From the NCBI GenBank assembly GCA_947501695.1, contig CANMWO010000001.1:372001-436000 (forward strand): a stretch of DNA of 64,000 nucleotides. Direction: 5' to 3'. The DNA is from an uncultured Sphingomonadaceae bacterium (lineage in GTDB: Bacteria > Pseudomonadota > Alphaproteobacteria > Sphingomonadales > Sphingomonadaceae). Below the pieces are notes generated by a model that saw nothing but the letters and a program-made list of their open reading frames with translations, did not search any database and was not told the DNA's origin. Positions within the stretch are counted from its first letter, which is position 1; the number at the start of each line of letters is the position of its first letter. Both the position numbers and the translations under genes were made by a program. Shown piece after piece: positions 28,287 to 37,741 of the stretch.

Positions 28287-30023
28287 ATGACCAACAACAC
28301 GCCAATCCTGTCGCTGAAAAATGTCAGCAAATCCTTTGTCGACGCTTCTGGCACCCGTACGGATGTGCTCGACAAGATCAACCTCGACGTTGCCGAAGGT
28401 GAGTTTGTTGCCATTCTCGGTTTCTCGGGAGCGGGCAAGACCACGCTGATCAACTGTATCGCGGGATTGCAGGACGCTGATGACGGTGAAGTGCTGGTGA
28501 AAGGCGAGCCATGCACAGGCCCGGGCAAGGATCGCGGTCTCGTCTTCCAGAGTTACTCACTTTTCCCCTGGCTGAGCGTGGGTGCCAATGTCGCGCTCGC
28601 CGTCGATGCGGTTCACAAAGACAAATCCAAGGAAGAACGGGCCGCGCTGGTCGAGCAGAAAGTGGCACTGGTCGGTCTGGATCATGCGATGGACCGCAAG
28701 CCGGCGCAGCTGTCCGGCGGCATGCGGCAGCGCGTGGCGGTGGCGCGCGCGCTGGCGATGGAGCCGGAAATTCTGTTGCTGGATGAGCCGCTGTCGGCGC
28801 TCGACGCCTTGACCCGCGCAAAGCTGCAGGATGAAATTGAGCGCATCCGTAAACAGGAAAAGCGCACCATTGTATTGGTCACCAACGATGTTGACGAAGC
28901 GCTGCTGCTCGCCGATCGGGTGGCGATATTGACGCCAGCCCCATCGGCAACCATCGGCCAGATTTTCGACGTCTCGATCGTCCGTCCGCGAGAGCGGGAA
29001 CAGATGAATGAAGACGCCGCCTATAAAACATTGCGCAACAAGATTGTCGGTTATCTCGATGCCTTGGGCAGCGATCAAAAGGCGGTCGCGACAGAATCGA
29101 CGAAACTGCCGGATATCAGCCCGCTCGATCTCTCCGCTGCGCGCGAAGGCAAAGACGCCGCTCTGCCTCAGGCCTATCTTGATGCGGCAAAAAGCCCGAT
29201 CACCAACCGCTATCTCGAATTTTTCAAGCTCAAGAAAATTTACCCGACACCCAAAGGCCCTCTGACGGTGGTCGAGGATGTGAACCTGCTGATGGACAAG
29301 GGTGAGTTTATTTCGTTGATTGGCCATTCGGGTTGCGGGAAATCGACCGTGCTCACCATGGCCGCCGGTCTCAACGAGATTAGCGATGGCGGGATTGTCC
29401 TCGACGGGCGGGAAATAGATGTTGCCGGACCGGACAAGGCGGTCGTGTTTCAGGCGCCTTCGCTGATGCCCTGGCTGACCGCGCGGCAGAATGTCGCGCT
29501 GGGCGTGGAACGAGTTTACCCGCACACCAAGCGATCCGAGCGCACGGATATTATCGAATATTATCTGGAGCGAGTCGGCCTTGGCGATGCAATGGACAAG
29601 ATGGCGGCTGATCTATCCAATGGCATGCGGCAAAGGGTCGGTATCGCTCGTGCGTTCGCGCTGTCACCCAAATTACTGCTGCTCGACGAGCCCTTCGGGA
29701 TGCTCGACAGCCTGACCCGCTGGGACCTTCAGGACGTGCTGATCGAAGTGTGGAACCGTACGAAAGTGACGGCGATCATGGTCACGCATGACGTCGATGA
29801 GGCAATTCTTTTGGCCGACCGTGTCGTGATGATGACCAATGGCCCGCACGCGACCATCGGCAAAATTCTGGACGTCGATCTTCCGCGCCCACGCGACCGC
29901 AAGGCGCTGCTCGAACATCCGAAATTTTACGCTTACCGGCAGGAGGTGCTGCAGTTCCTCGCCGAATATGAACATGGAAACAACGTAGCAAAGACGAAGG
30001 GACCGTCCGCAGAGGCGGCCTGA
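28287..30023 (+). CDS. Nitrate ABC transporter, fused tandem ATPase (NrtC/NrtD-like)
   Basis: 578 aa with two complete ABC ATPase domains in one chain. Domain 1 (about residues 5-235) has Walker A GFSGAGKTT, signature LSGGMRQR and Walker B ILLLDEPLSALD. Domain 2 (about 305-560) has GHSGCGKST, signature LSNGMRQR and LLLLDEPFGMLD. The domains are joined by a linker without the solute-binding domain found in cyanobacterial NrtC. A single gene thus supplies both ATPase subunits. The ATG at 28287 follows GGGGAGG. Confidence 0.93.
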   Translation: MTNNTPILSLKNVSKSFVDASGTRTDVLDKINLDVAEGEFVAILGFSGAGKTTLINCIAGLQDADDGEVLVKGEPCTGPGKDRGLVFQSYSLFPWLSVGANVALAVDAVHKDKSKEERAALVEQKVALVGLDHAMDRKPAQLSGGMRQRVAVARALAMEPEILLLDEPLSALDALTRAKLQDEIERIRKQEKRTIVLVTNDVDEALLLADRVAILTPAPSATIGQIFDVSIVRPREREQMNEDAAYKTLRNKIVGYLDALGSDQKAVATESTKLPDISPLDLSAAREGKDAALPQAYLDAAKSPITNRYLEFFKLKKIYPTPKGPLTVVEDVNLLMDKGEFISLIGHSGCGKSTVLTMAAGLNEISDGGIVLDGREIDVAGPDKAVVFQAPSLMPWLTARQNVALGVERVYPHTKRSERTDIIEYYLERVGLGDAMDKMAADLSNGMRQRVGIARAFALSPKLLLLDEPFGMLDSLTRWDLQDVLIEVWNRTKVTAIMVTHDVDEAILLADRVVMMTNGPHATIGKILDVDLPRPRDRKALLEHPKFYAYRQEVLQFLAEYEHGNNVAKTKGPSAEAA

Positions 30024-30069
30024 GCAGAGGGGATGCCCGGCAAAAGTAAAAACTTTCAATGGGGTCAAA

Positions 30070-31302
30070 ATGAAAAAAAATAACATCATTTCATATAGTT
30101 TATGTGCAACGTCCATGCTTCTGTTCCCTGCGATCGCGCAGGCGAAGACGGGCGATCCGGTGGTGATTGCCGAGGGGCTGACTCTGGACCCGATTGTCAA
30201 TGCGCGGCTGGCTTATGAACATGTTGATCAACCCGCAACAAATGCGGATGCGCTTACCTTGCGGACACGGGCGGGGATTGAACTGGCGAGCGACATCGGC
30301 CTGTCCTTTCTGGTCGAAAGCGAAGCGACACTGGGCATTCACAATGACTTTAACGATACCAATGCGGGTAATGGCATTGAACCTTTTTCCGTCGTCGCTG
30401 ATCCGGAAAATATCGAACTCAACCGGCTGCAGCTAAAATTTGCCAAAAAGGGCAAGGGCAGCATCACTGTTGGGCGTCAGCGGATCAATATCGATGACCA
30501 GCGTTTTGTTGGCAGTGTCGGCTGGCGGCAGAATGAACAGACATTCGATGCGGTCAGTGCATCGGTCACCGCTTTGAAGCCGCTCACATTGGAAGCCACT
30601 TACGCGATTTCCCAGCGGACAATTTTCGGTGCCGACGCCGGAGCCCGCGAAGCTTTCGACGGCAATTATATTTTCCTGGGCGCCGGTGTGAAAGCCGGAC
30701 CGGTCAAGGTGAAAGGCTTTGCCTATCTGCTCGACTATGATGCCGGTCAGCCCGTTTCACTCAATTCCAGTGCAACTTATGGCTTGCGCGCAACGGTGAA
30801 ATTGCCGGTTGCGGAGGGATTTTCCATCGATCTGGCGGGCAGCTATGCCGTTCAGAAAGACTATAAGGATAACCCGAATAATTTTTCGGTAGATTATATT
30901 GCGGGCTCCATCGGCGGTTCGTTTTCCGGCTTTGGCGTGAAGCTGGGTTATGAAAGCCTCGGCGCAGACAATTCCGGAAACCGTTTCCAGACACCGCTTG
31001 CCACGCTGCATAAATTTAACGGCTTTGCTGATGTCTTCCTGAACACGCCGCCTGAGGGTCTCGAAGACAAATATGTGCGGGTCAGCAAGAAGGTCAAATG
31101 GCTCGGCGGCATCACTGCGAGCGCCGCCTATCATGACTTTAGCAGCGAGAATGGCAGCATTGATTATGGCACCGAATTTGACGCGGGGCTCAATTTCAAA
31201 ATCAGCGTGATCAGCGTCGGCCTGAAATACGCCAATTACAATGCTGATGAGTTCGCGGTCGACACGGAGAAATTCTGGCTGCGGCTGGGATATAGTTTTT
31301 AA
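30070..31302 (+). CDS. Outer-membrane porin, alginate-export-like, in the nas operon
   Basis: 410 aa with a signal peptide (residues 1-25, AQA cleavage) and a predicted beta barrel of alternating strands ending in an aromatic C-terminus (LRLGYSF), the usual outer-membrane assembly signal. VGRQRINIDDQRFVGSVGWRQNEQ (two blocks) is the hallmark of the alginate_exp/porin group common in sphingomonads. Its place between the nitrate ABC genes and nirB suggests it admits nitrate or nitrite across the outer membrane. Confidence 0.85.
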   Translation: MKKNNIISYSLCATSMLLFPAIAQAKTGDPVVIAEGLTLDPIVNARLAYEHVDQPATNADALTLRTRAGIELASDIGLSFLVESEATLGIHNDFNDTNAGNGIEPFSVVADPENIELNRLQLKFAKKGKGSITVGRQRINIDDQRFVGSVGWRQNEQTFDAVSASVTALKPLTLEATYAISQRTIFGADAGAREAFDGNYIFLGAGVKAGPVKVKGFAYLLDYDAGQPVSLNSSATYGLRATVKLPVAEGFSIDLAGSYAVQKDYKDNPNNFSVDYIAGSIGGSFSGFGVKLGYESLGADNSGNRFQTPLATLHKFNGFADVFLNTPPEGLEDKYVRVSKKVKWLGGITASAAYHDFSSENGSIDYGTEFDAGLNFKISVISVGLKYANYNADEFAVDTEKFWLRLGYSF

Positions 31303-31317
31303 CATCGGGAACAGAGA

Positions 31318-33828
31318 ATGAATGCACCGGTTACAATCGACGACAAGCAGAAAGACAGTTCGCAATATCCCCGCGAGCGGCTGGTCGTCATCGGCAATGG
31401 CATGGCAGGTTGCCGCGCGGTTGAGGAAATTCTCAGCCGGGATGCAGATCGCTATGCCATTACCATTTTCGGTGCAGAACCCCGGGTCAATTATGACCGG
31501 ATCATGCTCTCGCCCGTGCTGGCTGGCGACAAGGCATTTGAAGATATCATCATCAATGATCAGAACTGGTATGACGATAATGATATAAGTTTGATGAGCG
31601 GCGATGCGGTCATCGCGATCAAGCGTGACGCGAAGGAAGTCGTGAGCGCCTCGGGTGCGGTAACGCCTTATGATCGCCTGCTCATTGCCACTGGCTCTGA
31701 TCCCTTCATCATCCCGGTGCCGGGCCACAAACTGCCTGGCGTCATAACCTTCCGTGATCTCGATGATGTCGACAAGATGCTGGCGGCGGCAGAAGGCGGC
31801 GGCAATGCGGTGGTCATTGGCGGCGGCTTGCTGGGACTGGAGGCAGCTCACGGCCTTTCCTTACGCGGTATGCAGGTCACGGTGCTGCATTTGATGCCGA
31901 CATTGATGGAGCGACAGCTTGATGAGGCTGCCGGCTTCTTGCTTAAAAGCGAGTTGGAGCGGCGCGGACAAACCATCATCACACAGGCCGACACCGCAGA
32001 GATATTGGGCGACAGTCATGTCACGGGCGTCAAACTGAAAGACGGCACAGAGATAAAAGCCGATCTGGTGGTCATGGCTGTGGGAATAAAACCGTCGGTA
32101 CAGCTGGCGAAAACCGCAGAGCTAGACGTTGAGCGCGGCATTGTCGTTGACGATCATATGGTCACCAGCGACCCCTCCATTCTGGCGGTGGGCGAATGCG
32201 TACAGCATCGCGGCGCTTGCTATGGTCTGGTGGCACCGCTGTGGGAAATGTGCCGGTCGCTTGCTGATTTCATGACCGAAAGCCCGTCGGGCTATAACGG
32301 GTCGGTGACGGCGACCAAGCTGAAAGTATCCGGCATTGATCTGTTCTCCGCTGGCGATTTTTCAGGCGGTGATGATACCGAAGATATTGTCATGCGGGAC
32401 GCCTCCCGCGGCGTGTACAAGCGGGTGGTGGTGAAGGAAAACCGGCTGATCGGCGCAGTGCTCTATGGCGATACCGCCGACGGCAATTGGTATTTCGATC
32501 TGCTCAAACGTCAGGAAGATATTTCCGATATCCGAGAGGCGCTGATTTTCGGCCAAGCCTTTGCTTCAGGAGGGGCCACGCTGGACCCTGACAGCGCCGT
32601 TGCAGCATTGTCCCTCGACGCAGAAATCTGCGGCTGCAACGGCGTAACCAAGGGACAGGTCGTCGCCTGCATCGACGGCGGGGCCGGTGACCTCGATAGC
32701 GTGCGTGCCGGTTGCAAGGCATCGGCCAGCTGCGGTTCGTGCACGAACCTGGTGGAAAGCCTGCTCAGCCTCTCGCTCGGTGAGGATTATGGTGGCGCGC
32801 GCACGGAAACTCCGATGTGCAAATGCACCAGCTTCACGCATGAAGATGTGCGGCGGAACCTATTGGACAAGGAACTCAAATCCATTCCGCAGGTGATGCA
32901 GGAGCTGCATTGGACCACGCCTGACGGCTGTGCATCCTGCCGCCCGGCGCTCAACTATTATCTGCTGTGCGCGTGGCCGGCCGAACATGAAGAAGACCCG
33001 CAGAGCCGGTTCGTCAATGAACGGATGCACGCCAATATCCAGAAAGACGGGACCTATTCCGTCGTGCCGAGAATGTGGGGCGGGGTGACCACGCCTAACG
33101 AGCTGCGAGCGATTGCCGATGCAGCGGACAAATATGAGGCGCGGCTGGTCAAGGTAACTGGCGGTCAGCGGCTCGATATATTCGGGATCAAGAAAGAAGA
33201 CCTGCCCGCGATCTGGGCCGATCTCAACGCCGCGGGCATGGTGTCCGGTCATGCTTATGGCAAGGCGCTGCGCACGGTCAAAACCTGCGTGGGCAGCGAG
33301 TGGTGCCGCTTTGGTACGCAGGATTCAACCGGCCTCGGTATCAAGACCGAGCAAATGACCTGGGGCAGCTGGATGCCACACAAGTTCAAGATTGCGGTCT
33401 CCGGCTGTCCGCGCAATTGCGCCGAAGCATCGATCAAGGATCTCGGCATCATTTGCGTCGAGAGCGGTTATGAAATCAGCGTCGGCGGCAATGGCGGTAT
33501 CCATCTGCGCGGCACGGATTTTCTCTGCAAAGTGGAAACCGAAGAGAAAGCGCTGGAATATATCGCGGCCTTCATCCAGCTGTATCGCGAGGAAGCCCGC
33601 TATCTCGACCGCACGGCGCCATGGGTTGAGCGGGTCGGCATGGATTACATCAAAAGCCGCATCGTCGAGGACGAACCGGGCCGCAAGGAACTGGAGCAAC
33701 GCTTCCTGTTTGCGCAATCGGTTCACCAGAAAGACCCCTGGGCAGAGCGCGCGGCCGGCGCAGAAGATCATCTGCACAAACATATCGCCGAAATCCGGCC
33801 CTTTGCCGCTTTGGAGCCTGCAGAATGA
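31318..33828 (+). CDS. nirB: Assimilatory nitrite reductase [NAD(P)H], large subunit
   Basis: 836 aa. FAD/NAD(P)H domains come first (VVIGNGMAGCRAVEEI; second GxGxxG as VVIGGGLLGLEAAHGL), then two BFD-type [2Fe-2S] motifs (CGCNG...CKASASCGSC; CKCTS...CASCRPALNYY), then the nitrite/sulfite reductase half with the siroheme-4Fe4S cysteines TCVGSEWCRFG and SGCPRNCAEA. It reduces nitrite to ammonium with six electrons. Siroheme supply is provided by cobA four genes on. The stop overlaps nirD (ATGA). Confidence 0.97.
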   Translation: MNAPVTIDDKQKDSSQYPRERLVVIGNGMAGCRAVEEILSRDADRYAITIFGAEPRVNYDRIMLSPVLAGDKAFEDIIINDQNWYDDNDISLMSGDAVIAIKRDAKEVVSASGAVTPYDRLLIATGSDPFIIPVPGHKLPGVITFRDLDDVDKMLAAAEGGGNAVVIGGGLLGLEAAHGLSLRGMQVTVLHLMPTLMERQLDEAAGFLLKSELERRGQTIITQADTAEILGDSHVTGVKLKDGTEIKADLVVMAVGIKPSVQLAKTAELDVERGIVVDDHMVTSDPSILAVGECVQHRGACYGLVAPLWEMCRSLADFMTESPSGYNGSVTATKLKVSGIDLFSAGDFSGGDDTEDIVMRDASRGVYKRVVVKENRLIGAVLYGDTADGNWYFDLLKRQEDISDIREALIFGQAFASGGATLDPDSAVAALSLDAEICGCNGVTKGQVVACIDGGAGDLDSVRAGCKASASCGSCTNLVESLLSLSLGEDYGGARTETPMCKCTSFTHEDVRRNLLDKELKSIPQVMQELHWTTPDGCASCRPALNYYLLCAWPAEHEEDPQSRFVNERMHANIQKDGTYSVVPRMWGGVTTPNELRAIADAADKYEARLVKVTGGQRLDIFGIKKEDLPAIWADLNAAGMVSGHAYGKALRTVKTCVGSEWCRFGTQDSTGLGIKTEQMTWGSWMPHKFKIAVSGCPRNCAEASIKDLGIICVESGYEISVGGNGGIHLRGTDFLCKVETEEKALEYIAAFIQLYREEARYLDRTAPWVERVGMDYIKSRIVEDEPGRKELEQRFLFAQSVHQKDPWAERAAGAEDHLHKHIAEIRPFAALEPAE

Positions 33829-34178
33829 CAGATGCAAAATGGATAGATATCGGGCCGGTCGATCAATTGCCCGCCCTTGGCGCAAGGACGCTGCCGGTTC
33901 AGGGTGGTCAGGAAATTGCGATTTTCCGCACATCAACCGGCGCGATCCATGCGCTGGCCAATAAATGTCCGCATAAGGCAGGGCCGCTGAGCGAGGGCAT
34001 TGTCCATGACAGCAGCGTGACTTGCCCCTTGCATAACTGGCGCATCTCGCTGCTGACCGGAGAGGCGCTGGGCGAGGATAAGGGCTGCGTTCCCGTCATT
34101 CCGATCAAGATCGATGCCGGTCGCATCTATATTGATCGCAGCGCTGCACTGGCAGGCACGGCGGCGGAGCCAGCGTGA
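33825..34178 (+). CDS. nirD: Nitrite reductase small subunit, Rieske-type
   Basis: 117 aa with a Rieske [2Fe-2S] fold that keeps both ligand pairs: Cys-Pro-His in NKCPHKAGPL and Cys-Pro-Leu-His in VTCPLHNWRI. Many NirD proteins have lost these ligands, so this one may bind a cluster. It associates with NirB. Overlaps nirB (ATGA) and nasA (GTGA). Confidence 0.93.
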   Translation: MTDAKWIDIGPVDQLPALGARTLPVQGGQEIAIFRTSTGAIHALANKCPHKAGPLSEGIVHDSSVTCPLHNWRISLLTGEALGEDKGCVPVIPIKIDAGRIYIDRSAALAGTAAEPA

Positions 34179-36769
34179 GCACAGTCTGCACCACTTGCCC
34201 CTATTGCGGCGTGGGATGCGGTATCAAGGCTGAAATAACGGGCGATCGTGAAGTCTCTATCAAGGGCGATGATGCCCACCCGGCCAATGCGGGGCGGCTG
34301 TGTTCAAAGGGCACCCATCTGGCGGAAACCGTGGGCCTGGAGGGGCGCTTGCTCTATCCGGAGGTTGGCGGGGAGCAAGTGGAGTGGGACGAAGCTCTGA
34401 GCCTTGTGGCGTCGCGCTTTGCCGATACCATCCGCGACCATGGTCCCGACAGTGTGGCCTTCTATGTTTCAGGCCAGTTACTGACGGAGGACTATTACGT
34501 CGCCAACAAGCTGATGAAAGGCTTTATCGGTAGCGCGAATATCGACACCAATAGCCGTCTGTGTATGGCGAGCGCAGTGGCCGCGCACAATCGTGCCTTT
34601 GGCGAAGATGTCGTGCCTTGCAGCTATGATGATCTTGAGGCAGCGGATCTGATACTGTTGGTCGGATCAAACACCGCCTGGTGCCATCCGGTCATCTGGC
34701 AGCGAATTGAAAAGGCGCGCGCGGAACGCGGTACCAAATTGGTGGTGATCGACCCGCGCCGAACAGAAACCGCTGAATGTGCCGATCTCCATTTGCCGAT
34801 CCGACCGGATGGTGATGTCGCGTTGTTCAATGCGCTGCTCGCGGAGATGCAGGGCAGGGGCCTGCTAGACGACAAATATTTGCGTGATCATGTCGATGCG
34901 CCTGATGGATTTTGGAACGACCTATCCGGTGATGCAGCATTGGCAGGTGTCGAGCCAGGATTGCTGGATCAGCTTTGTGATCTGGTTGCGGCGCATCCCA
35001 AGATGGTCACTCTGTTCAGTCAGGGCGCAAACCAGTCTGTTGCCGGGACCGACAAGGGCAATGCGATCATAAACCTGCATCTCGCGACGGGCCGGATCGG
35101 CAAGCACGGAATGGGGCCTTTCTCGATCACCGGCCAACCCAATGCGATGGGCGGGCGGGAAGTGGGCGGGCTGGCTTCGATGCTGGCGGCGCATATGGGC
35201 TTTTCCGAGGCCGAGTGTGATGCAGCGCAAGCGTTCTGGAACAGCCCCACCATTGCCCGGAAACCTGGGCGCAAGGCGGTTGATATGTTTCGTGACGTCC
35301 ATGAAGGGCGGATCAAGGCGATCTGGGTCATGGCCACCAATCCCGCCGTCTCGATGCCCGATGCCGGTTTTGTCCGTGAAGCTCTGGACCGCTGTGACTT
35401 TGTGGTGGTCTCCGATGTCATGGCCGAAACCGACACCGCCGCCTATGCCGATGTGAAGTTACCCGCTCTTGCCTGGGGTGAGAAAGACGGAACCGTCACC
35501 AATAGTGAACGTGTGATCAGCCGCCAGCGACCATTATTCGCTCCACCGGGTGCGGCCAAAGCCGATTGGTGGATCGTGCAGGAAGTCGCGCGCCGCATGG
35601 GTCATGATGATGCCTTTGCGTTCGAAAGCCCTGCCGCCATCTTCCGCGAATATGCTGCCCAAACCGGTTATCGCAATGCGGGCAAGCGCAAGCTGGACCT
35701 GTCCGAATGGGCGGGAACAAGCGACGCTGCCTATGCGGCATGGACGCCGACAATATGGGGCGGAGCCTCACCCTATGCTGATGGCCAATTTTCAACGGAC
35801 AATAGCAAGGCCCAATTGGTTGCGGTCGTGCCATCCAGTCTATCGGCGGTCGATCCGTGTTTCCCGCTACGGCTCAACACCGGTCGGTATCGCGATCATT
35901 GGCATACGATGACCCGCACCGGTCTCAGCCCGCGACTATCACAGCATCGCCGCGAGCCGATGGCTGAAATCCATCCACTGGATGCGCTCGAACATGGCAT
36001 CATCGATGGCCAGCTGGTGCGCCTGACAACGGCGCAGGGCGATAGCATCTTCCGCGCGATGATCACGGACGCACAGCGCCAGGGAGACGTTTTTGCGCCG
36101 ATGCACTGGACCGACCAGACGAGCGGCGGCGGCCGCGCCAATCGTCTGCCGGGTCAAACGGTCGATCCTGTATCAGGTCAACCTGCGTTCAAAAACAGCC
36201 GCTGCATGATCGAGGCCATCGAGCCGGATTGGCGCGCCTTTCTGGTCTGCACGAGCCGGCCGATCTTACCGCCGCTGCTCTATTGGACCAGCGCCCGTAT
36301 CGCTAGCGGCTGGCTGGTCGAGCTGTCGGGCGAGGGCGCGATCGATGTGGATAGCCTCCTGCCGGAAGGCGATCGCATTGAAGCCGCCGATCTGCAGCGC
36401 GGGATGCGCCGTATTGCCGTGCGCGATGAACAGGGCAGGCTCTCCGCCGCGCTATATCTGACGCGCAGCGGCACGCTGCCCTCGCGCGACTGGATCATCT
36501 CCCAGCTGATCAGTGACGAACCGGCAGAGGCACCGGCCTTGCTGGCCGCACGACCGAAAATCGCTGGGCCGGACAAGGGGCCGGTCGTCTGCGTTTGCTT
36601 CAACATCGGGGTCAAACAGATCACCCGGGCAATTGCTCAGCAATCCCTCACCAGCGTGGATGATATTGGAACGGCGCTGAATGCCGGAACCAATTGCGGC
36701 AGTTGCCGTCCTGCTTTGGCCAAATTGCTCACCGAGGTGCGGGAACCGGAACTGGAGGCAGCCGAATGA
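34175..36769 (+). CDS. nasA: Assimilatory nitrate reductase catalytic subunit
   Basis: 864 aa, GTG start overlapping the nirD stop. The N-terminal [4Fe-4S] motif CTTCPYCGVGCG is followed by the bis-MGD molybdopterin domains of the DMSO-reductase family (GSNTAWCHPV, ITGQPNAMGGREVGG) and a C-terminal BFD-like [2Fe-2S] domain (VCVCFNIGVKQI...NCGSCRPALAKLL). It reduces nitrate to nitrite in the cytoplasm. No separate NasB/NasC electron-transfer subunit is encoded here, so electrons may enter through the C-terminal BFD domain from an unlinked donor. Confidence 0.95.
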   Translation: MSTVCTTCPYCGVGCGIKAEITGDREVSIKGDDAHPANAGRLCSKGTHLAETVGLEGRLLYPEVGGEQVEWDEALSLVASRFADTIRDHGPDSVAFYVSGQLLTEDYYVANKLMKGFIGSANIDTNSRLCMASAVAAHNRAFGEDVVPCSYDDLEAADLILLVGSNTAWCHPVIWQRIEKARAERGTKLVVIDPRRTETAECADLHLPIRPDGDVALFNALLAEMQGRGLLDDKYLRDHVDAPDGFWNDLSGDAALAGVEPGLLDQLCDLVAAHPKMVTLFSQGANQSVAGTDKGNAIINLHLATGRIGKHGMGPFSITGQPNAMGGREVGGLASMLAAHMGFSEAECDAAQAFWNSPTIARKPGRKAVDMFRDVHEGRIKAIWVMATNPAVSMPDAGFVREALDRCDFVVVSDVMAETDTAAYADVKLPALAWGEKDGTVTNSERVISRQRPLFAPPGAAKADWWIVQEVARRMGHDDAFAFESPAAIFREYAAQTGYRNAGKRKLDLSEWAGTSDAAYAAWTPTIWGGASPYADGQFSTDNSKAQLVAVVPSSLSAVDPCFPLRLNTGRYRDHWHTMTRTGLSPRLSQHRREPMAEIHPLDALEHGIIDGQLVRLTTAQGDSIFRAMITDAQRQGDVFAPMHWTDQTSGGGRANRLPGQTVDPVSGQPAFKNSRCMIEAIEPDWRAFLVCTSRPILPPLLYWTSARIASGWLVELSGEGAIDVDSLLPEGDRIEAADLQRGMRRIAVRDEQGRLSAALYLTRSGTLPSRDWIISQLISDEPAEAPALLAARPKIAGPDKGPVVCVCFNIGVKQITRAIAQQSLTSVDDIGTALNAGTNCGSCRPALAKLLTEVREPELEAAE

Positions 36770-37536
36770 CCGATGAACTGATTCCCGCTGGCACCGTCTG
36801 GCTGGTCGGCGCAGGGCCGGGCGACCCAGACCTGTTGACGCGCAAGGCCGCGAAACTGATCGAATCCGCCAGCGTCATTTTCTACGATGCCCTGGTCGGG
36901 AAAGACATTTTTGAACTGGCGTCGGCCAGCAAGCGCCTGGTCCCGGTTGGGAAACGATCCGGCCGCCATTCCAAGGATCAGGGGACGATCAACGACATGC
37001 TGGTAGCAGCCGCGCTGGCTGGCGAGCGCGTCGTTCGGTTGAAAGGTGGCGATGCCGGGATTTTCGGCCGGGCGGCGGAGGAAACCGAAGCGCTGATCGA
37101 AAATGGCATAACCTATCATATCTGCCCCGGCGTCACGGCTGCATCCGCCGCAGCGGCCAGCGCTGGCCTGTCATTGACGTTGAGAGGCCTGGCAAGAAAA
37201 CTGGTTTTCGTCACCGCCCATGCCCGGGCAGGCGAAGCGCTAGACCTCGATTGGCAAGCCTTGGCTGATCCGGGTGCAACGCTCGCAATCTATATGGGAA
37301 AGGCCGCTGCAGCGACGATATCCCGCAACCTGTTGGACGCGGGGCTGCCCAAGGATACGCCGGTCTTGCTGATAGAAAATGCCAGCCTGCCGAACGAACG
37401 GCAATTCAACACCCGCCTCGACCTGCTCTCCATCTCGGCGCGCACGGCATTGGGCAGCGGCCCGGCGATGATGCTGATCGGCGAGGCCGTGCGGATACGG
37501 GCAACTGCGAAAGGCTTATTGACGGTTGCTGATTAG
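36766..37536 (+). CDS. cobA: Uroporphyrinogen-III C-methyltransferase
   Basis: 256 aa from the ATG at 36766 that overlaps the nasA stop. VWLVGAGPGDPDLLTRKA is the SAM-binding start of the SUMT family; VVRLKGGDAGIFGRAAEE and CPGVTAASAAAA (TAA loop) are further signatures. It is monofunctional (no CysG dehydrogenase domain) and makes precorrin-2 for siroheme, needed by NirB. Last gene of the nitrate unit. Confidence 0.96.
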   Translation: MTDELIPAGTVWLVGAGPGDPDLLTRKAAKLIESASVIFYDALVGKDIFELASASKRLVPVGKRSGRHSKDQGTINDMLVAAALAGERVVRLKGGDAGIFGRAAEETEALIENGITYHICPGVTAASAAAASAGLSLTLRGLARKLVFVTAHARAGEALDLDWQALADPGATLAIYMGKAAAATISRNLLDAGLPKDTPVLLIENASLPNERQFNTRLDLLSISARTALGSGPAMMLIGEAVRIRATAKGLLTVAD

Positions 37537-37560
37537 CAGCACAGTTCGTTAGTTTCCAAT

Positions 37561-37585
37561 GTCCGCTATGGGCGTAAAGACGGAC
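37561..37585. repeat. GTCCGC palindromic repeat, copy 2
   Basis: GTCCGCTATGGGCG...GACGGAC, a slightly degenerate copy 24 bp after cobA. It may serve as the terminator of the nas operon, although no T-run follows. The rest of the 205-bp gap to the next gene shows nothing else. Confidence 0.65.
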
Positions 37586-37741
37586 ACCGAAGGAATTTTT
37601 AGCTGATAGTGCCTGAGCATATCAAGGCTTTACAGCCCGGTAATCACGCAGATCGGTAAAATCCTATGATATATGAGAAATAGGGTGCTAACAGGCAGGG
37701 TAGTTTCGTTCAATTAGCGAATATTCAGGGATGCATAATAA

